A DNA stretch of 64,000 bases, taken from contig JACVVK020000477.1 of assembly GCA_018292915.2 (NCBI GenBank), forward strand, positions 450,946 to 514,945. Direction: 5' to 3'. Source of the stretch: Batillaria attramentaria (lineage: Eukaryota > Mollusca > Gastropoda > Batillariidae). Below the pieces are notes generated by a model that saw only the letters and a program-made list of their open reading frames with translations, ran no database searches and was not told the DNA's origin. Made by a program: the position numbers and the translations under genes. The number at the start of each line of letters is the position of its first letter. Position 1 is the stretch's first letter. Shown here piece after piece: positions 30,801 through 41,141 of the stretch.

Positions 30801-33800
30801 GATATAGGTATATAATGATATATGATATAATGATATGATATACGATATAGGTATATAATGATATATGATATAGGTATATAATGATATATGATACAGGTAT
30901 ATAATGATAAAGTCTAGGTTGCATTCTAGTTTTCACTTGGTTTTGGGTGCCTGGGTCGTGTCATCAGTCATCAATGGTTTTAGGCTGTTTGAAGCAAAAT
31001 GAGCATGTTATAGAATCTGTTGCTGAATGCCAATTTTCAAGCCTGAAGCTTAACGATGTCATTGGATTTTTTTTTTTTTTTTCGTAAGCATCACATCTAT
31101 AGTCCTGAACTTCCCGTGTGTGCTACATCAGTGCATAATTTCTCAAACCCAGAAGTGAGTCATGGGTATTTTTCTAAGTACTACATGTTGACGGTGGTGT
31201 TTTGTTAACAGGTTTACGCCAGCTATTTAATCAAGAAATTTCCACATGAGTCATGCAAGGCAATCTTCCCGCGTTTCTTAATTACTGCTCTCTGTTTACT
31301 GATAGTTTTATTAATACAGTCAGACGTGTTGAGCATGACCGCTGAAAGGACCTTGAAAAAACAGTTGTCCTAGAGAAGTTAGATACCTGACGACATTACG
31401 CTGTGACGACATTACGCTGGGGCATTTTACTTTTAGCAACAGAGCACTGGTCTAGATCTTGGTACTGTTAGGGACAGGGTCGCCAGAACAGGTGACCTTT
31501 ACGGACAGTTAGCCACCTGGACAGGTTAGACGGTAGCCAGTACTTGTGTTTTGACTCTAGCCAATACTGTACCATCTGCTGCAGTTTATTGTCAGGGGAT
31601 CTGTCTGATCTGATCTAGCCAATACTGTACCATCTGCTGCAGTTTATTGTCAGGGGTTCTGTCTGATCTGATCCATCACAATCACACCATCTGTACACAT
31701 CTGCAGGACTTTGTAACCTATTTACAGTTCTCTTAGTCACTGTAATTTTGGGGGGAAGGGGGGGGGGGGCACATGAAGAGGATTCTTGGGGGGGAAAAAA
31801 TCACAATACAGTTTACTTAAGTTTTGCTTTATAGGTCATTTTTGTAATTGGGGCAGAAAGGTTTAAGTTTGACCTCAGTATATTCAGTTACCAATATTAC
31901 AGGAAAAAAGTGCAGGTATTCAGTTGCTGGTTCGTGGCCTCCCAGTGATATGTTAATATAACATATAATGTTAATTGTGTGCCAGTGAATTACTCAGTCT
32001 ACTGTAAATCAGTAATGTCGTGAAAAGCCTACTGAAATTTTCATTAAGTTACAACTTACATGTACTGATTACATGTACATGTACGGTTTCAGTCAGGAAC
32101 GTCATGAACATTAGGGATTTCAAAAATCTCAACATAATGTTTTACACTACTGTATTTTGCTGACTGCTTTTTGAAAGATCAGATAAGAACAGATTGTGAG
32201 CTTTTCCTCATAGAAGCAGCTACTGATGAACTGACAACTTGCTGGACAAACTCTAGTTTTTCCTGGCTGATAAAAATCCCGTGTGTATGTGAGAGGAACA
32301 TAGTTTCTCATGACTCATGACATGAAAATCCCCTGTGTAGGTGAGAGGAACATAGTTACTCATGACTCATGACATGAAAATCCCCTGTGTATGTGAGAGG
32401 AACATAGTTTCTCTTGACTCATGACATGAAAATCCCCTGTGTATGTGAGAGGAACATAGTTTCTCCTGCTTGATATAAATCCCCTGTGTGTGTGTGTGTG
32501 AGAGAGGAACATAGTTTTTCTTGACTCATGACTGATGAAAATCCCCTGTGTATGTCAGAGGAACATAGTTTCTCCTGCTTGATATAAATCCCCTGTGTGT
32601 GTGTGTATGTGAGAGGAACATAGTTTCTCCTGCTTGATATAAATCCCCTGTGTGTGTGTGTATGTGAGAGGAACATAGTTTCTCCTGCTTGATATAAATC
32701 CCCTGTGTGTGTGTGTGTGAGAGAGGAACATAGTTTCTCCTGCTTGATATAAATCCCCTGTGTGTGTGTGTATGTGAGAGGAACATAGTTTCTCCTGCTT
32801 GATATAAATCCCCTGTGTGTGTGTGTATGTGAGAGGAACATAGTTTCTCCTGCTTGATATAAATCCCCTGTGTGTGTGTGTGTGAGAGAGGAACATAGTT
32901 TTTCTTGACTCATGACTGATGAAAATCCCCTGTGTATGTCAGAGGAACATAGTTTCTCCTGCTTGATATAAATCCCCTGTGTGTGTGTGTGTGAGAGAGG
33001 AACATAGTTTCTCCTGCTTGATATAAATCCCCTGTGTATGTCAGAGGAACATAGTTTCTCCTGCTTGATATAAATCCCCTGTGTATGTCAGAGGAACATA
33101 GTTTCTCCTGCTTGATATAAATCCCCTGTGTATGTCAGAGGAACATAGTTTCTCCTGCTTGATATAAATCCCCTGTGTGTGTGTGTGTGTGAGAGGAACA
33201 TAGTTTCTCCTGCTTGATATAAATCCCCTGTGTATGTCAGAGGAACATAGTTTCTCCTGCTTGATATAAATCCCCTGTGTATGTGAGAGGAACATAGTTT
33301 CTCCTGCTTGATATAAATCCCCTGTGTGTGTGTGTGTGAGAGAGAGGAACATAGTTTCTCCTGCTTGATATAAATCCCCTGTGTGTGTGTGTGTGAGAGG
33401 AACATAGTTTCTCCTGCTTGATATAAATCCCCTGTGTGTGTGTGTGTGAGAGAGGAACATAGTTTCTCCTGCTTGATATAAATCCCCTGTGTGTGCGTGT
33501 GTGAGAGAGGAACATAGTTTCTCCTGCTTGATATAAATCCCCTGTGTGTGTGTGTGTGAGAGAGGAACATAGTTTCTCCTGCTTGATATAAATCCCCTGT
33601 GTGTGTGTATGTGAGAGAGGAACATAGTTTCTCCTGCTTGATATAAATCCCCTGTGTGTGTGTGTGTGAGAGAGGAACATAGTTTCTCCTGCTTGATATA
33701 AATCCCCTGTGTGTGTGTGTGTGTGAGAGAGGAACATAGTTTCTCTTCACTCATGACTGATAAAAATGCCCTGTGTCTCTGACAGGAGCACGGACAGTTA

Positions 33801-36716
33801 TCCACCCCAAGGCACGCATCATCGCGGAGGCAGGGCCCGTTGTTATTGGAGAGTTCAACATTATCGAGGAACTTGTACACATCACAAACAAGTTGGTACT
33901 CTTCTCTGCCTTCAGTTTTTCAATCGCTCCCTCGTCTGATGAGAATGGAGCGTTTTTGTGATATCTATCATTCAAAAAAAAAAAAAAAAAAAGGTAACGA
34001 GGTGCGAATTACAATATCGGCCATCGTAAAGAAAGTCCACAGTATCAAGATTTTTGGAAGAATCAAGAAAATTGTTATCAAACTTGACTTTCGTCCATCT
34101 AGGTCAATAAGAATTTTCCAGATGAAATCTTGCTATTTGCACCATTTGTTACAAGGGCCTAATCATCAATAATTTGATGGATACCTAGGCCCCTTCAGAA
34201 TATGATGGTAGAGGTTGTGAGCACGATTTCATAATTTACAGGTGAATCATTGGCCAACCGGCTTTCAGAATTTCTGTGAATTTTGCAATACTGCAAGGCG
34301 GAAAGTTAACCTGGCCACATCACTGTAATGACCCATGGAAATGAACAAGAGACTCTTCATGGTCTCACTGTAAAGTGTAAAGTGGTGTGGGTCGCTGTAA
34401 AGTGGTGTGGGTCAGTGTAAAGTGTTGGGGGTCACTGTAAAGTGCTGTGGGTCAGTGTAAAGTGCTGTGGGTCAGTGTAAAGTGTTGGGGGTCACTGTAA
34501 AGTGTTGGGGTCACTGTAAAGTGGTGTGGGTCGCTGTGAAGTGGTGTGGGTCACTGTAAAGTGTTGGGGATCAGTGTAAAGTGTTGGGGGTCACTGTAAA
34601 GTGTAAAGTGTTGGGGGTCACTGTAAAGTGGTGTTGGTCACTGTTGTTGTGAGCGTGTTCTTGTGTGCAGGTTTCCCGATGGCGCAGAGGAAAAGAGAAA
34701 CAGCCAGGTGATGCTGATCGGCAGTAATAATGTCTTTGAAGTCGGTGCTCGTATCCTTCACAGCCTGCTAGTGTACAGACCTCCTGGTTCAGAAAAACAA
34801 CTGACGATGAAACAGTTTACATGTATACCTCAAGGGAAAACAAATCTGTCACGGCACCAGCAGACCTCGTGGGCACATTGTTTTTAAAAAAAAAGAAGGT
34901 TTTATGCAAATATGCAGGGCTAGGGAACTAATCATAGTAATGTCGTAAACTTGAATCATTTCTCACTAAACAGTAGCACGCATTTATTGTGAAGTGTGTG
35001 TGTGTGTGGAGGGGGGGGGGGGGGTATCCATATCTGATTTCCTTCACTGTCAACAGAAATTGATGCCGTAAGAATTGGAGACCATAATGTGATTGAGTCA
35101 AAAGGTAAAAACCTTTCTACCTGATCTTGTTACCTGCTGTACTCTCATCAGTACCTGTATTCTCATAAAGTCAACTGTATTCTCATGAAGTCAACTGTGT
35201 TCTCATGGAGTCAACCGTATTCTCTCAACTGTGTTCTCATGAAGTCAGCTGTATTCTCATGGAGTCAACCGTATTCTCTCAAATCTGTTCTCATGGAGTC
35301 AGCCGTATTCTCATGAAGTCAACAGTATTCTCATAAAGTCAACTGTATTCTCATGAAGTCAACTGTGTTCTCATGGAGTCAACCGTATTCTCTCAACTGT
35401 GTTCTCATGAAGTCAGCTGTATTCTCATGGAGTCAACCGTATTCTCTCAAATCTGTTCTCATGAAGTCAGCCGTATTCTCATGAAGTCAACCGTATTCTC
35501 TCAACTGTGTTCTCATGAAGTCAGCTGTATTCTCATGGAGTCAACCGTATTCTCTCAAATTTGTTCTCATGAAGTCAGCCGTATTCTCATGAAGTCAACC
35601 GTATTCTCTCAACTGTATTCTCATGAAGTCAGCCGTATTCTCATGAAGCCTCCACGGCTGACCACCAGTGGCAGTACATGTCCATGTACCCAGTAGTGGT
35701 TGTGAAAATGTGTTCACTGTGGTAACGTAGAACCAACGCTGTGTTGTTTTGTCAGGGATTTTATTGTACGACCATAGTCACATCATGCACGGTACAAGTT
35801 CACATGTTCATGTTGATCTTCACGGTCAGAGTTCAAAGTGTGTAATGTTTACCTACATGTTACAGCGTACGTCGGTCCGAGAGTGGAACTAACGTCAGGC
35901 TGTATCATTGGTGCTGCTTGTCATGTGACTACTGGTGAAAAGTTGCCGGAAAACACGGTGATATATGGCAGCAAATGTCATCGAAGGATCCAGCGTGAGC
36001 GACCTCCGGTAAGTACTACTCAATAGTAGTAGACGATGTCACCTGAACACTTGGCTTTTGACTTCATGTCAGATTTTGTTGGTCTGATATTTACATACTT
36101 GTTCATTCTTCTTCCTGGGTGGTGCTTGTACACATCACATACATTCACTCACAGATACACACACACACACACACACACCGTCACACACACACACACACAC
36201 ACACTGTCACACACACACACCGTCACACACACACACACACACACCGTCACACACACACACACACACCGTCACACACACACACACCGTCACACACACACAC
36301 CGTCACACACACACACACACCGTCACACACACACACACCGTCACACACACACACACACCGTCACACACACATACACACACCGTCACACACACACACACAC
36401 CGTCACACACACACACACACCGTCACACACACACACACACACACACACCGTCACACACACACACACAGAGTTGCAATGTGATCACTGTTTATTTATAGAA
36501 AGGACAGGTTTACCAGGCACACAACAATGTTCGATGTTCTTTCTTCTTCTTTTTTTTTAATACCTGTAATGCAGAAGACTGTGTGTGTGTGTGTGTGTGT
36601 GTCTGTGTCTGTGTCTGTGTCAGGCCCAGAACCTCCAGATCGACTTCCTGACCAAGATCCTGCCCAACTACCACTACCTGAAGAAAGTCACCAAGGCCCC
36701 CTCACCACAGAAATAA
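27872..36716 (+). CDS. DCTN6: Dynactin subunit 6 (p27)
   Basis: Small pointed-end subunit of dynactin, the cytoplasmic dynein activator, where it pairs with p25 and helps membrane-cargo binding. Seven exons join in frame to 185 residues (human about 190): 27872-27894, 30617-30681, 33786-33891, 34671-34750, 35057-35104, 35866-36008 and 36624-36716. Visible family segments are [103 protein letters not shown] and the C-terminal [13 protein letters not shown]. The hexapeptide periodicity gives a left-handed beta-helix. The start has a good context (AAAATGG). Intron 3 uses a weak donor (AA|GTTGGT), the only choice that keeps phase. Introns 2-6 are packed with tandem repeats, and the last acceptor sits in a TG/TCTG microsatellite. 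Shares a divergent promoter with antizyme. Confidence 0.97.
27895..30616. other. DCTN6 intron 1
   Basis: 2.7 kb. Apart from the LINE fragment it holds a (TG)n run at 29585-29640 and CA/CG repeats at 30342-30400, A-rich runs near 29345, and (TA)n at 30579-30597. No further exon recognised. Confidence 0.7.
28240..28640 (-). mobile_element. LINE 3'-end fragment in DCTN6 intron 1
   Basis: On the minus strand the region translates as [20 protein letters not shown] then RLDRVW, and later [20 protein letters not shown], with in-frame stops. The WNSLP...TFK.RLD pattern is the C-terminus of CR1/L2-like reverse transcriptases. Truncated and degenerate. Confidence 0.6.
30682..30910. repeat. A/T-rich GATATA minisatellite
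   Basis: Irregular repeats of GGTATATAATGATATATGAT starting at the donor of DCTN6 exon 2 itself (exon end ATAG|GTATATAATG). The first repeat therefore supplies the 5' splice site, and later copies repeat the same GGTATATAATG. Confidence 0.88.
30911..32270. other. DCTN6 intron 2, left part
   Basis: Mostly unique A/T-rich DNA. A 56-bp direct duplication (CCAATACTGTACCATCTGCT ...) lies at about 31560-31675, a T run at 31067 and a G run near 31755. No exon recognised. Confidence 0.6.
32271..33768. repeat. ~50-57-bp tandem array, about 28 copies, in DCTN6 intron 2
   Basis: Each unit reads roughly TTGATATAAATCCCCTGTGT, a variable (GT)n, GAGAGAGGAACATAGTTTCT and CCTGC. A subset carries CTCATGACTGAT.AAAAT instead of the CTGCTTGATATAAAT segment. 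Length differences come mainly from the internal (GT)n. The array runs up to the 3' splice site of exon 3, which itself reads as a diverged unit. Minus-strand frames stay open in all three phases, an artefact of the repeat. Confidence 0.93.
34365..34643. repeat. AAAGTG(T/C)TGGGGGTCA tandem repeats in DCTN6 intron 3
   Basis: About 13 units of roughly 20 bp of the form CACTGTAAAGTGTTGGGGGT, ending just before the TTGTGTGCAG acceptor of exon 4. Confidence 0.9.
35158..35648. repeat. TCTCATGAAGTCAAC tandem repeats in DCTN6 intron 5
   Basis: About 24 short units such as GTATTCTCATGAAGTCAACT and TGTTCTCATGAAGTCAGCC, arranged in a higher-order pattern of roughly 60-65 bp that includes a truncated ATTCTCTCAA unit. 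The ORF through it is an artefact. Confidence 0.88.
36152..36470. repeat. (CA)n array interrupted by CCGT
   Basis: Blocks of ACACACAC of 8-26 bases separated by CCGTC (once CTGTC) for about 320 bp in DCTN6 intron 6. It places a CpG at intervals of 12-28 bp. Confidence 0.93.
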
Positions 36717-36852
36717 CCGACAGTCACTAGCAGTGAGTTTCAAAGTGAGTTGAAATCTCTCTGTACCACACTGACATGCACAATATTCATCACAAGTGAC
36801 AAAGAACTTACAGTAGCATGGGCCTTTGTCTCAGGCTTTTCACTACAGTTTG

Positions 36853-37372
36853 AGCAGGTTTGTCTCCTGTGGAGCAGGTTAGTCTCCTGTGTGGTTTGTC
36901 TCCTGTGGAGCAGGTTTGTCCCCTGTGTGGTTTGTCTCCTGTGGAGCAGGTTTGGCTTCTGTGGAGCGGGTTTGTCTCCTGTGGAGACGGTTTGTCTCCT
37001 GTGGAGCGGGTTTGTCTCCTGTGGAGACGGTTTGTCTCCTGTGGAGCGGGTTTGTCTCCTGTGGAGACGGTTTGTCTCCTGTGGAGCGGGTTTGTCTCCT
37101 GTGGAGACGGTTTGTCTCCTGTGGAGCGGGTTTGTCTCCTGTGGAGACGGTTTGTCTCCTGTGGAGACGGTTTGTCTCCTGTGGAGCGGGTTTGTCTCCT
37201 GTGGAGACGGTTTGTCTCCTGTGGAGCAGGTTTGTCTCCTGTGGAGACGGTTTGTCTCCTGTGGAGCGGGTTTGTCTCCTGTGGAGACGGTTTGTCTCCT
37301 GTGGAGACGGTTTGTCTCCTGTGGAGCGGGTTTGTCTCCTGTGGAGACGGTTTGTCTCCTGTGTAGCGGGTT
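36853..37372. repeat. 20-bp self-complementary tandem array
   Basis: About 26 units of GGTTTGTCTCCTGTGGAGAC or GGTTTGTCTCCTGTGGAGCG. GTCTCC and GGAGAC are complementary across TGT, so roughly every other unit can form a 6-bp hairpin with a 3-base loop. It begins about 135 bp after the DCTN6 stop codon and probably lies in its 3' untranslated region. Open frames in several phases are artefacts. Confidence 0.93.
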
Positions 37373-38025
37373 TTCTGTGTAAGTGTTGCTGCTGCTTCTG
37401 TCAACTTCATGTGTAAAAGTACAGACAACCGAAGCGAAGGTCACTTGTTGTGTGTGGTGCTCATGGAATGCTGTGTGTGTTGGCCCTGTATATATACATG
37501 TTATACATTTGTTCAGTGCATTGTGACTGTGAGATGATGCAACATGGTTTCTTTTCCAGGTTTTCATAGTCAAACTGTTTCCTGCTGGCGGCACAATGGG
37601 ATGAGGGGTACTGCTGCTGCTGCTGCTGTGTCAGAGGACCATCCAGCTCTCTACTCACATGAACACCAGCAGCGTTTTAGTGCAATAACTGTTTTTATCT
37701 GGAGCCAGCCAGTTGGTGCAAGTCACAACAGTTTTCAACTTCTGCCCCCAGGGAAGCTACCTCTCACAGGAGCTACAGTGGATCAATGGGAGATAACCTG
37801 TGCTTATTTGCATTGAATTGTTGCTTGGTGTTTATATGATGGTAGACAACTCACTGTAGGGGGCGTTGGCATATAATGGCTGATGCATTCTCACAACTAC
37901 CTTCTGTACTGTGAGTGTCGGCGAGGACACGTTGAAATATGAATGTTATACATTATTTATTCATTACAAGATCAAGACACAAAGCAAGTCAGAACTGTGT
38001 CTCTTGTATTCATGACTGACAGTGA

Positions 38026-38075
<50 letters not shown>

Positions 38076-38868
38076 AGTGTGTGTGTGTGTGTGTGTGTGT
38101 GTGAGAGTGTGTGTGTGAGAGTGTGTGTGTGAGTGTGTGTGTGTGAGAGTGTGTGTGTGTGAGAGTGTGTGTGTGTGAGAGTGTGTGTGTGAGTGTGTGT
38201 GTGTGTGTGTGAGTGTGTGTGTGTGAGTGTGTGTGTGTGAGTGTGTGTGTGTGTGAGTGTGTGTGTGAGAGTGTGTGTGTGAGAGTGTGTGTAAGAGTGT
38301 GAGAGTGTGTGTGTGTGTCAGTGTATGTGTGTGTGTGTGTGAGAGAGTGTGTGTCAGTGTGAGTGTGTATATGTGTGAGTGTGTGTGTGAGTGTGTGTGT
38401 GTGAGAGGTAGAGTGTGTGTGTGAGAGTGTGTGTGTGTGTCAGTGTGTGTGTGTGAGAGTGTGTCAGTGTGTGTGTGTGTGAGAGAGTGTGAGTGTGTGT
38501 GTGTATGTGTGTGTGCGCATGTATGCCCTCACACTACAGTAACAGTATAGATGTGTACATGGATATGAATACACTACGTGCTGACGTTAACTGAATACAC
38601 TACGTGCTGACGTTAACTCACTACGTGCTGACGTTAACTCACTACGTGCTGACGTTAACGTTCTTGGATATTTATTAGTTATTATTAGAACAAGAATCGG
38701 ATGACCTGTGATATTTAAAATAATGTAAACATCTAACATAAACCAGCGTCAAAGAAAAATGTTTGCCGGAGGTGTAAAATCGGCACTTTTAAAACTGTTT
38801 GTTGTAGTAGTTGAGCCTTTATCTGGGTCATGGCAAGTCAGAGCGGACCAAAAAGTTCAGTGCTTGTT
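37373..38868. other. Intergenic stretch after DCTN6
   Basis: No gene recognised. It holds a (CTG)n run near 37609, a GT/GAGTGT microsatellite at 38026-38518 and about four copies of CACTACGTGCTGACGTTAAC at 38566-38659. No canonical plus-strand AATAAA for DCTN6 was found here. Confidence 0.6.
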
Positions 38869-38883
38869 CTCTGCAAGTTTACC

Positions 38884-39141
38884 GAGGACCTGGGATAGCT
38901 GAATGGTACAGCGTTGGACTTTTAGTGCTCGGGTCGTGAGTTTGAATCCCTGCTGGGGCAAAATATTTGTGCTGCCCTTTTCTCGTTGCCCCATCTTTGA
39001 TACCACCCACACATGGTGGAAAAGGACATTAACTCTTTGACGACGGAGCGCAATTTCTGACACACGATTTCCTATAGGAAATCGTGTGTCAGAAATTGCG
39101 CTCCGTCGTCAAAGAGTTAAACTCCAAAACACCCACCCACC
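38884..39141 (+). mobile_element. Full-length tRNA-derived SINE
   Basis: Flanked by a perfect 15-bp target-site duplication CTCTGCAAGTTTACC (38869-38883 and 39142-39156). The head has a box-A-like TAGCTGAATGGTACAG and box-B-like GAGTTTGAATCCC, so RNA polymerase III promoter elements are visible. The body contains TTGATACCACCCACACATGG and TGGAAAAGGACATTAA, and the tail is CCAAAACACCCACCCACC. Related copies: 7915-8012 and 43470-43640. A palindromic insert at 39033-39116 interrupts the tail. Confidence 0.9.
39033..39116. mobile_element. Perfect 84-bp palindromic insert flanked by TTAA
   Basis: The 92 bases 39029-39120 are a perfect palindrome with no spacer (centre between 39074 and 39075, CCTA|TAGG). 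The outermost TTAA on each side is a direct duplication, leaving an 84-bp element with ends CTCTTTGACGACGGAGCGC. TTAA duplication and a TTAAC.CTTTG terminus are features of piggyBac-type elements, so this looks like a minimal palindromic MITE mobilised by such a transposase. It sits where the undisturbed SINE reads GGACGTTAAAC. Confidence 0.88.
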
Positions 39142-39373
39142 CTCTGCAAGTTTACCAAGAGCAAGGAATTCTTGTTCATACAGGACTTCACTGAACAGGT
39201 CATTTACAGATGATAATTGCCTTTACATGTAGTACACATGCAGAGAATAACCATCTGCCTTAAGTGACTAAAAAAAAACACACACACACACAGAATCAAG
39301 ATAAATTTTCCTCACATACCAGGCAGGTTGTATTGGCCCATATCCAGCCCGATCAGTCCAACAAGGAAGTAGA

Positions 39374-39802
39374 TGGAACCTCCTCACCTTGCTACCCCCC
39401 CCCCTTCACTCCCCCCCCCCCCCTTCTACTATTCCCTCTCCTCCCTGCTTCCCAACCCTTGTCACATAAATGTATACATGAGGGCACCGGGGGAGGGGGG
39501 GGGGGGGGGGGCTGTGCACCTTGGACTGGACGCCAACACTGACAGCACTGTACAGAATTAGAACCGTGCCAATTTTCATAGTATATGGAACCTCCTCACC
39601 TTGCTAACCCCCCCCCCCCCCCCTTTCACTCCCCATCCTCCCACCCCCCTACTATTCCCTCTCCTCCCTGCTTCCCAACCCTTGTCACATAAATGTATAC
39701 ATGAGGGCACCTGGGGGGGGGGGGGGGGGGGGCTGTGCACCTTGGACTGAACGCCAACACTGACAGCACTGTACAGAATTGGAACCGTGCCAATTTTCAT
39801 AC
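39374..39802. repeat. 212-bp tandem duplication
   Basis: Two copies beginning TGGAACCTCCTCACCTTGCT and ending GAACCGTGCCAATTTTCATA (starts 39374 and 39586). They differ mainly in poly-C and poly-G tract lengths. Confidence 0.9.
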
Positions 39803-41141
39803 TCCGCACACACTGTAAACAAAAACTGACAGCAGGCAAAAAGACACAGTGATTATCAACACATGACAGGGTGACAGTGTGAAGGCTGAAATCTACCTGT
39901 TTCCTTTAGGTGGTGTTCCTTAACGGAGTGGAGTTTATCACAGCCTGACTACCGGTATACACACAAACACACAGAGATAAGTTCAGTAAATCAATTCTTT
40001 GCACATGACAAGCTGGTATGAGCTATGAAACTACAGATTTTGACACACAGTCAAACAATCTTGTCCAGTGGTCTTGTCATGTGCAACGTGTCTAGGGACT
40101 GATGGCAATAATCATATCGTATGGCACAATGATATGGTACAGTGACCAATCCAACAGTCACATTGTCAGCATTCGAGACAAACTGAGACATGCAAGAGCT
40201 CATTACTGTAAGGACTCTGGATATGTATAGGCAACAGTAATCAACAGCTATTATTGACACAAATCTTGGTTATACTGCCTGCATTAAGTTTTACACTTCA
40301 AATTCAACTTTTCTTCCTCCTTCTTCCCCCCCCCCCCCCCCCTTAAGCCACAGCATGTGTGACAGGTGTAAAAGAGAACCACCACCCACCCACAATGAAT
40401 GCCCCAGGTCCACCCAGTAGATGGGATTTTTGGTTTATTGTTCAGCCGTCCCCCCCCCCCCCCCGACCCCCATCCGAAACACACACACATTGTAATCTCA
40501 ATTAATCTCAATTACCCTGTTAATTGTACCAGTAATTGTGTTTGTCTCAGCAGTTCACTTTATGCTAAGTTACAGTTCTGCCATCACACATGGCAGGCAG
40601 ATTAATGTCAACTGGTCGTTAACATACTTTGACGGATTCATGTCAACCGGTCATTAACATACTTATAGTGGATGGATTCATGTCAACCGGTCATTAACAT
40701 ACTTGGACGGATTAATGTCAAGCAGTCATTAACATACTTAACTTAGTGGATGGATTAATGTCAACTGGTCATTAACATACTTGGACGGATTAATGTCAAC
40801 TGATCAGTAAGCATATGTATGGTGGACGGATTAATGTCAACTGGTCACTCAGTGTACACAATACACATGTCAACTGTTAACTCGGCTAAGTGGATGGATT
40901 AATGTAATAATCATGGCAGACAGATCAACGTGAACTGTCATCATAGCCAAGGGATTACTGTCAAATGCTGAATTAGCATTCTCACAGCTGATAGACTGAT
41001 GACAGCTGCTAACTAAGCACACCCATGATTAATTTCAACTGTTTGATCAGCTTACTCATGACGGAGGGGTGAATGTCAACAGTTGACTTGGTATGCCGGT
41101 ACTCAAGGCCTGCTGGCTTGACCTACGCATCTGATGTGCCG
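39803..41141. other. Intergenic stretch below the claudin-like gene
   Basis: Holds poly-C runs at 40327 and 40450 and a degenerate array at about 40601-40915 of units such as GGATTAATGTCAACTGGTCA and TTAACATACTTGGAC (35-45 bp, seven or eight copies). A minus-strand AATAAA at 40439-40434 could serve the claudin-like gene. No coding exon seen. Confidence 0.55.

Noticed and set aside
32419..33880. Minus-strand frames of 86-279 codons with HTHTHRGF repeats
   Set aside because: All phases are open owing to the repeat. The region is DCTN6 intron 2 and overlaps exon 3 on the other strand.
33892..33897. Alternative donor TTG|GTACTC four bases downstream of the chosen DCTN6 exon 3 end
   Set aside because: It looks no better than the weak GTTGGT and breaks the frame with exon 4, whereas the GTTGGT site gives N-K-F and matches the family.
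36740..37594. Overlapping open frames of 168-284 codons on both strands
   Set aside because: Product of the 20-bp array. Frames are open on both strands and in several phases, so they carry no coding signal.
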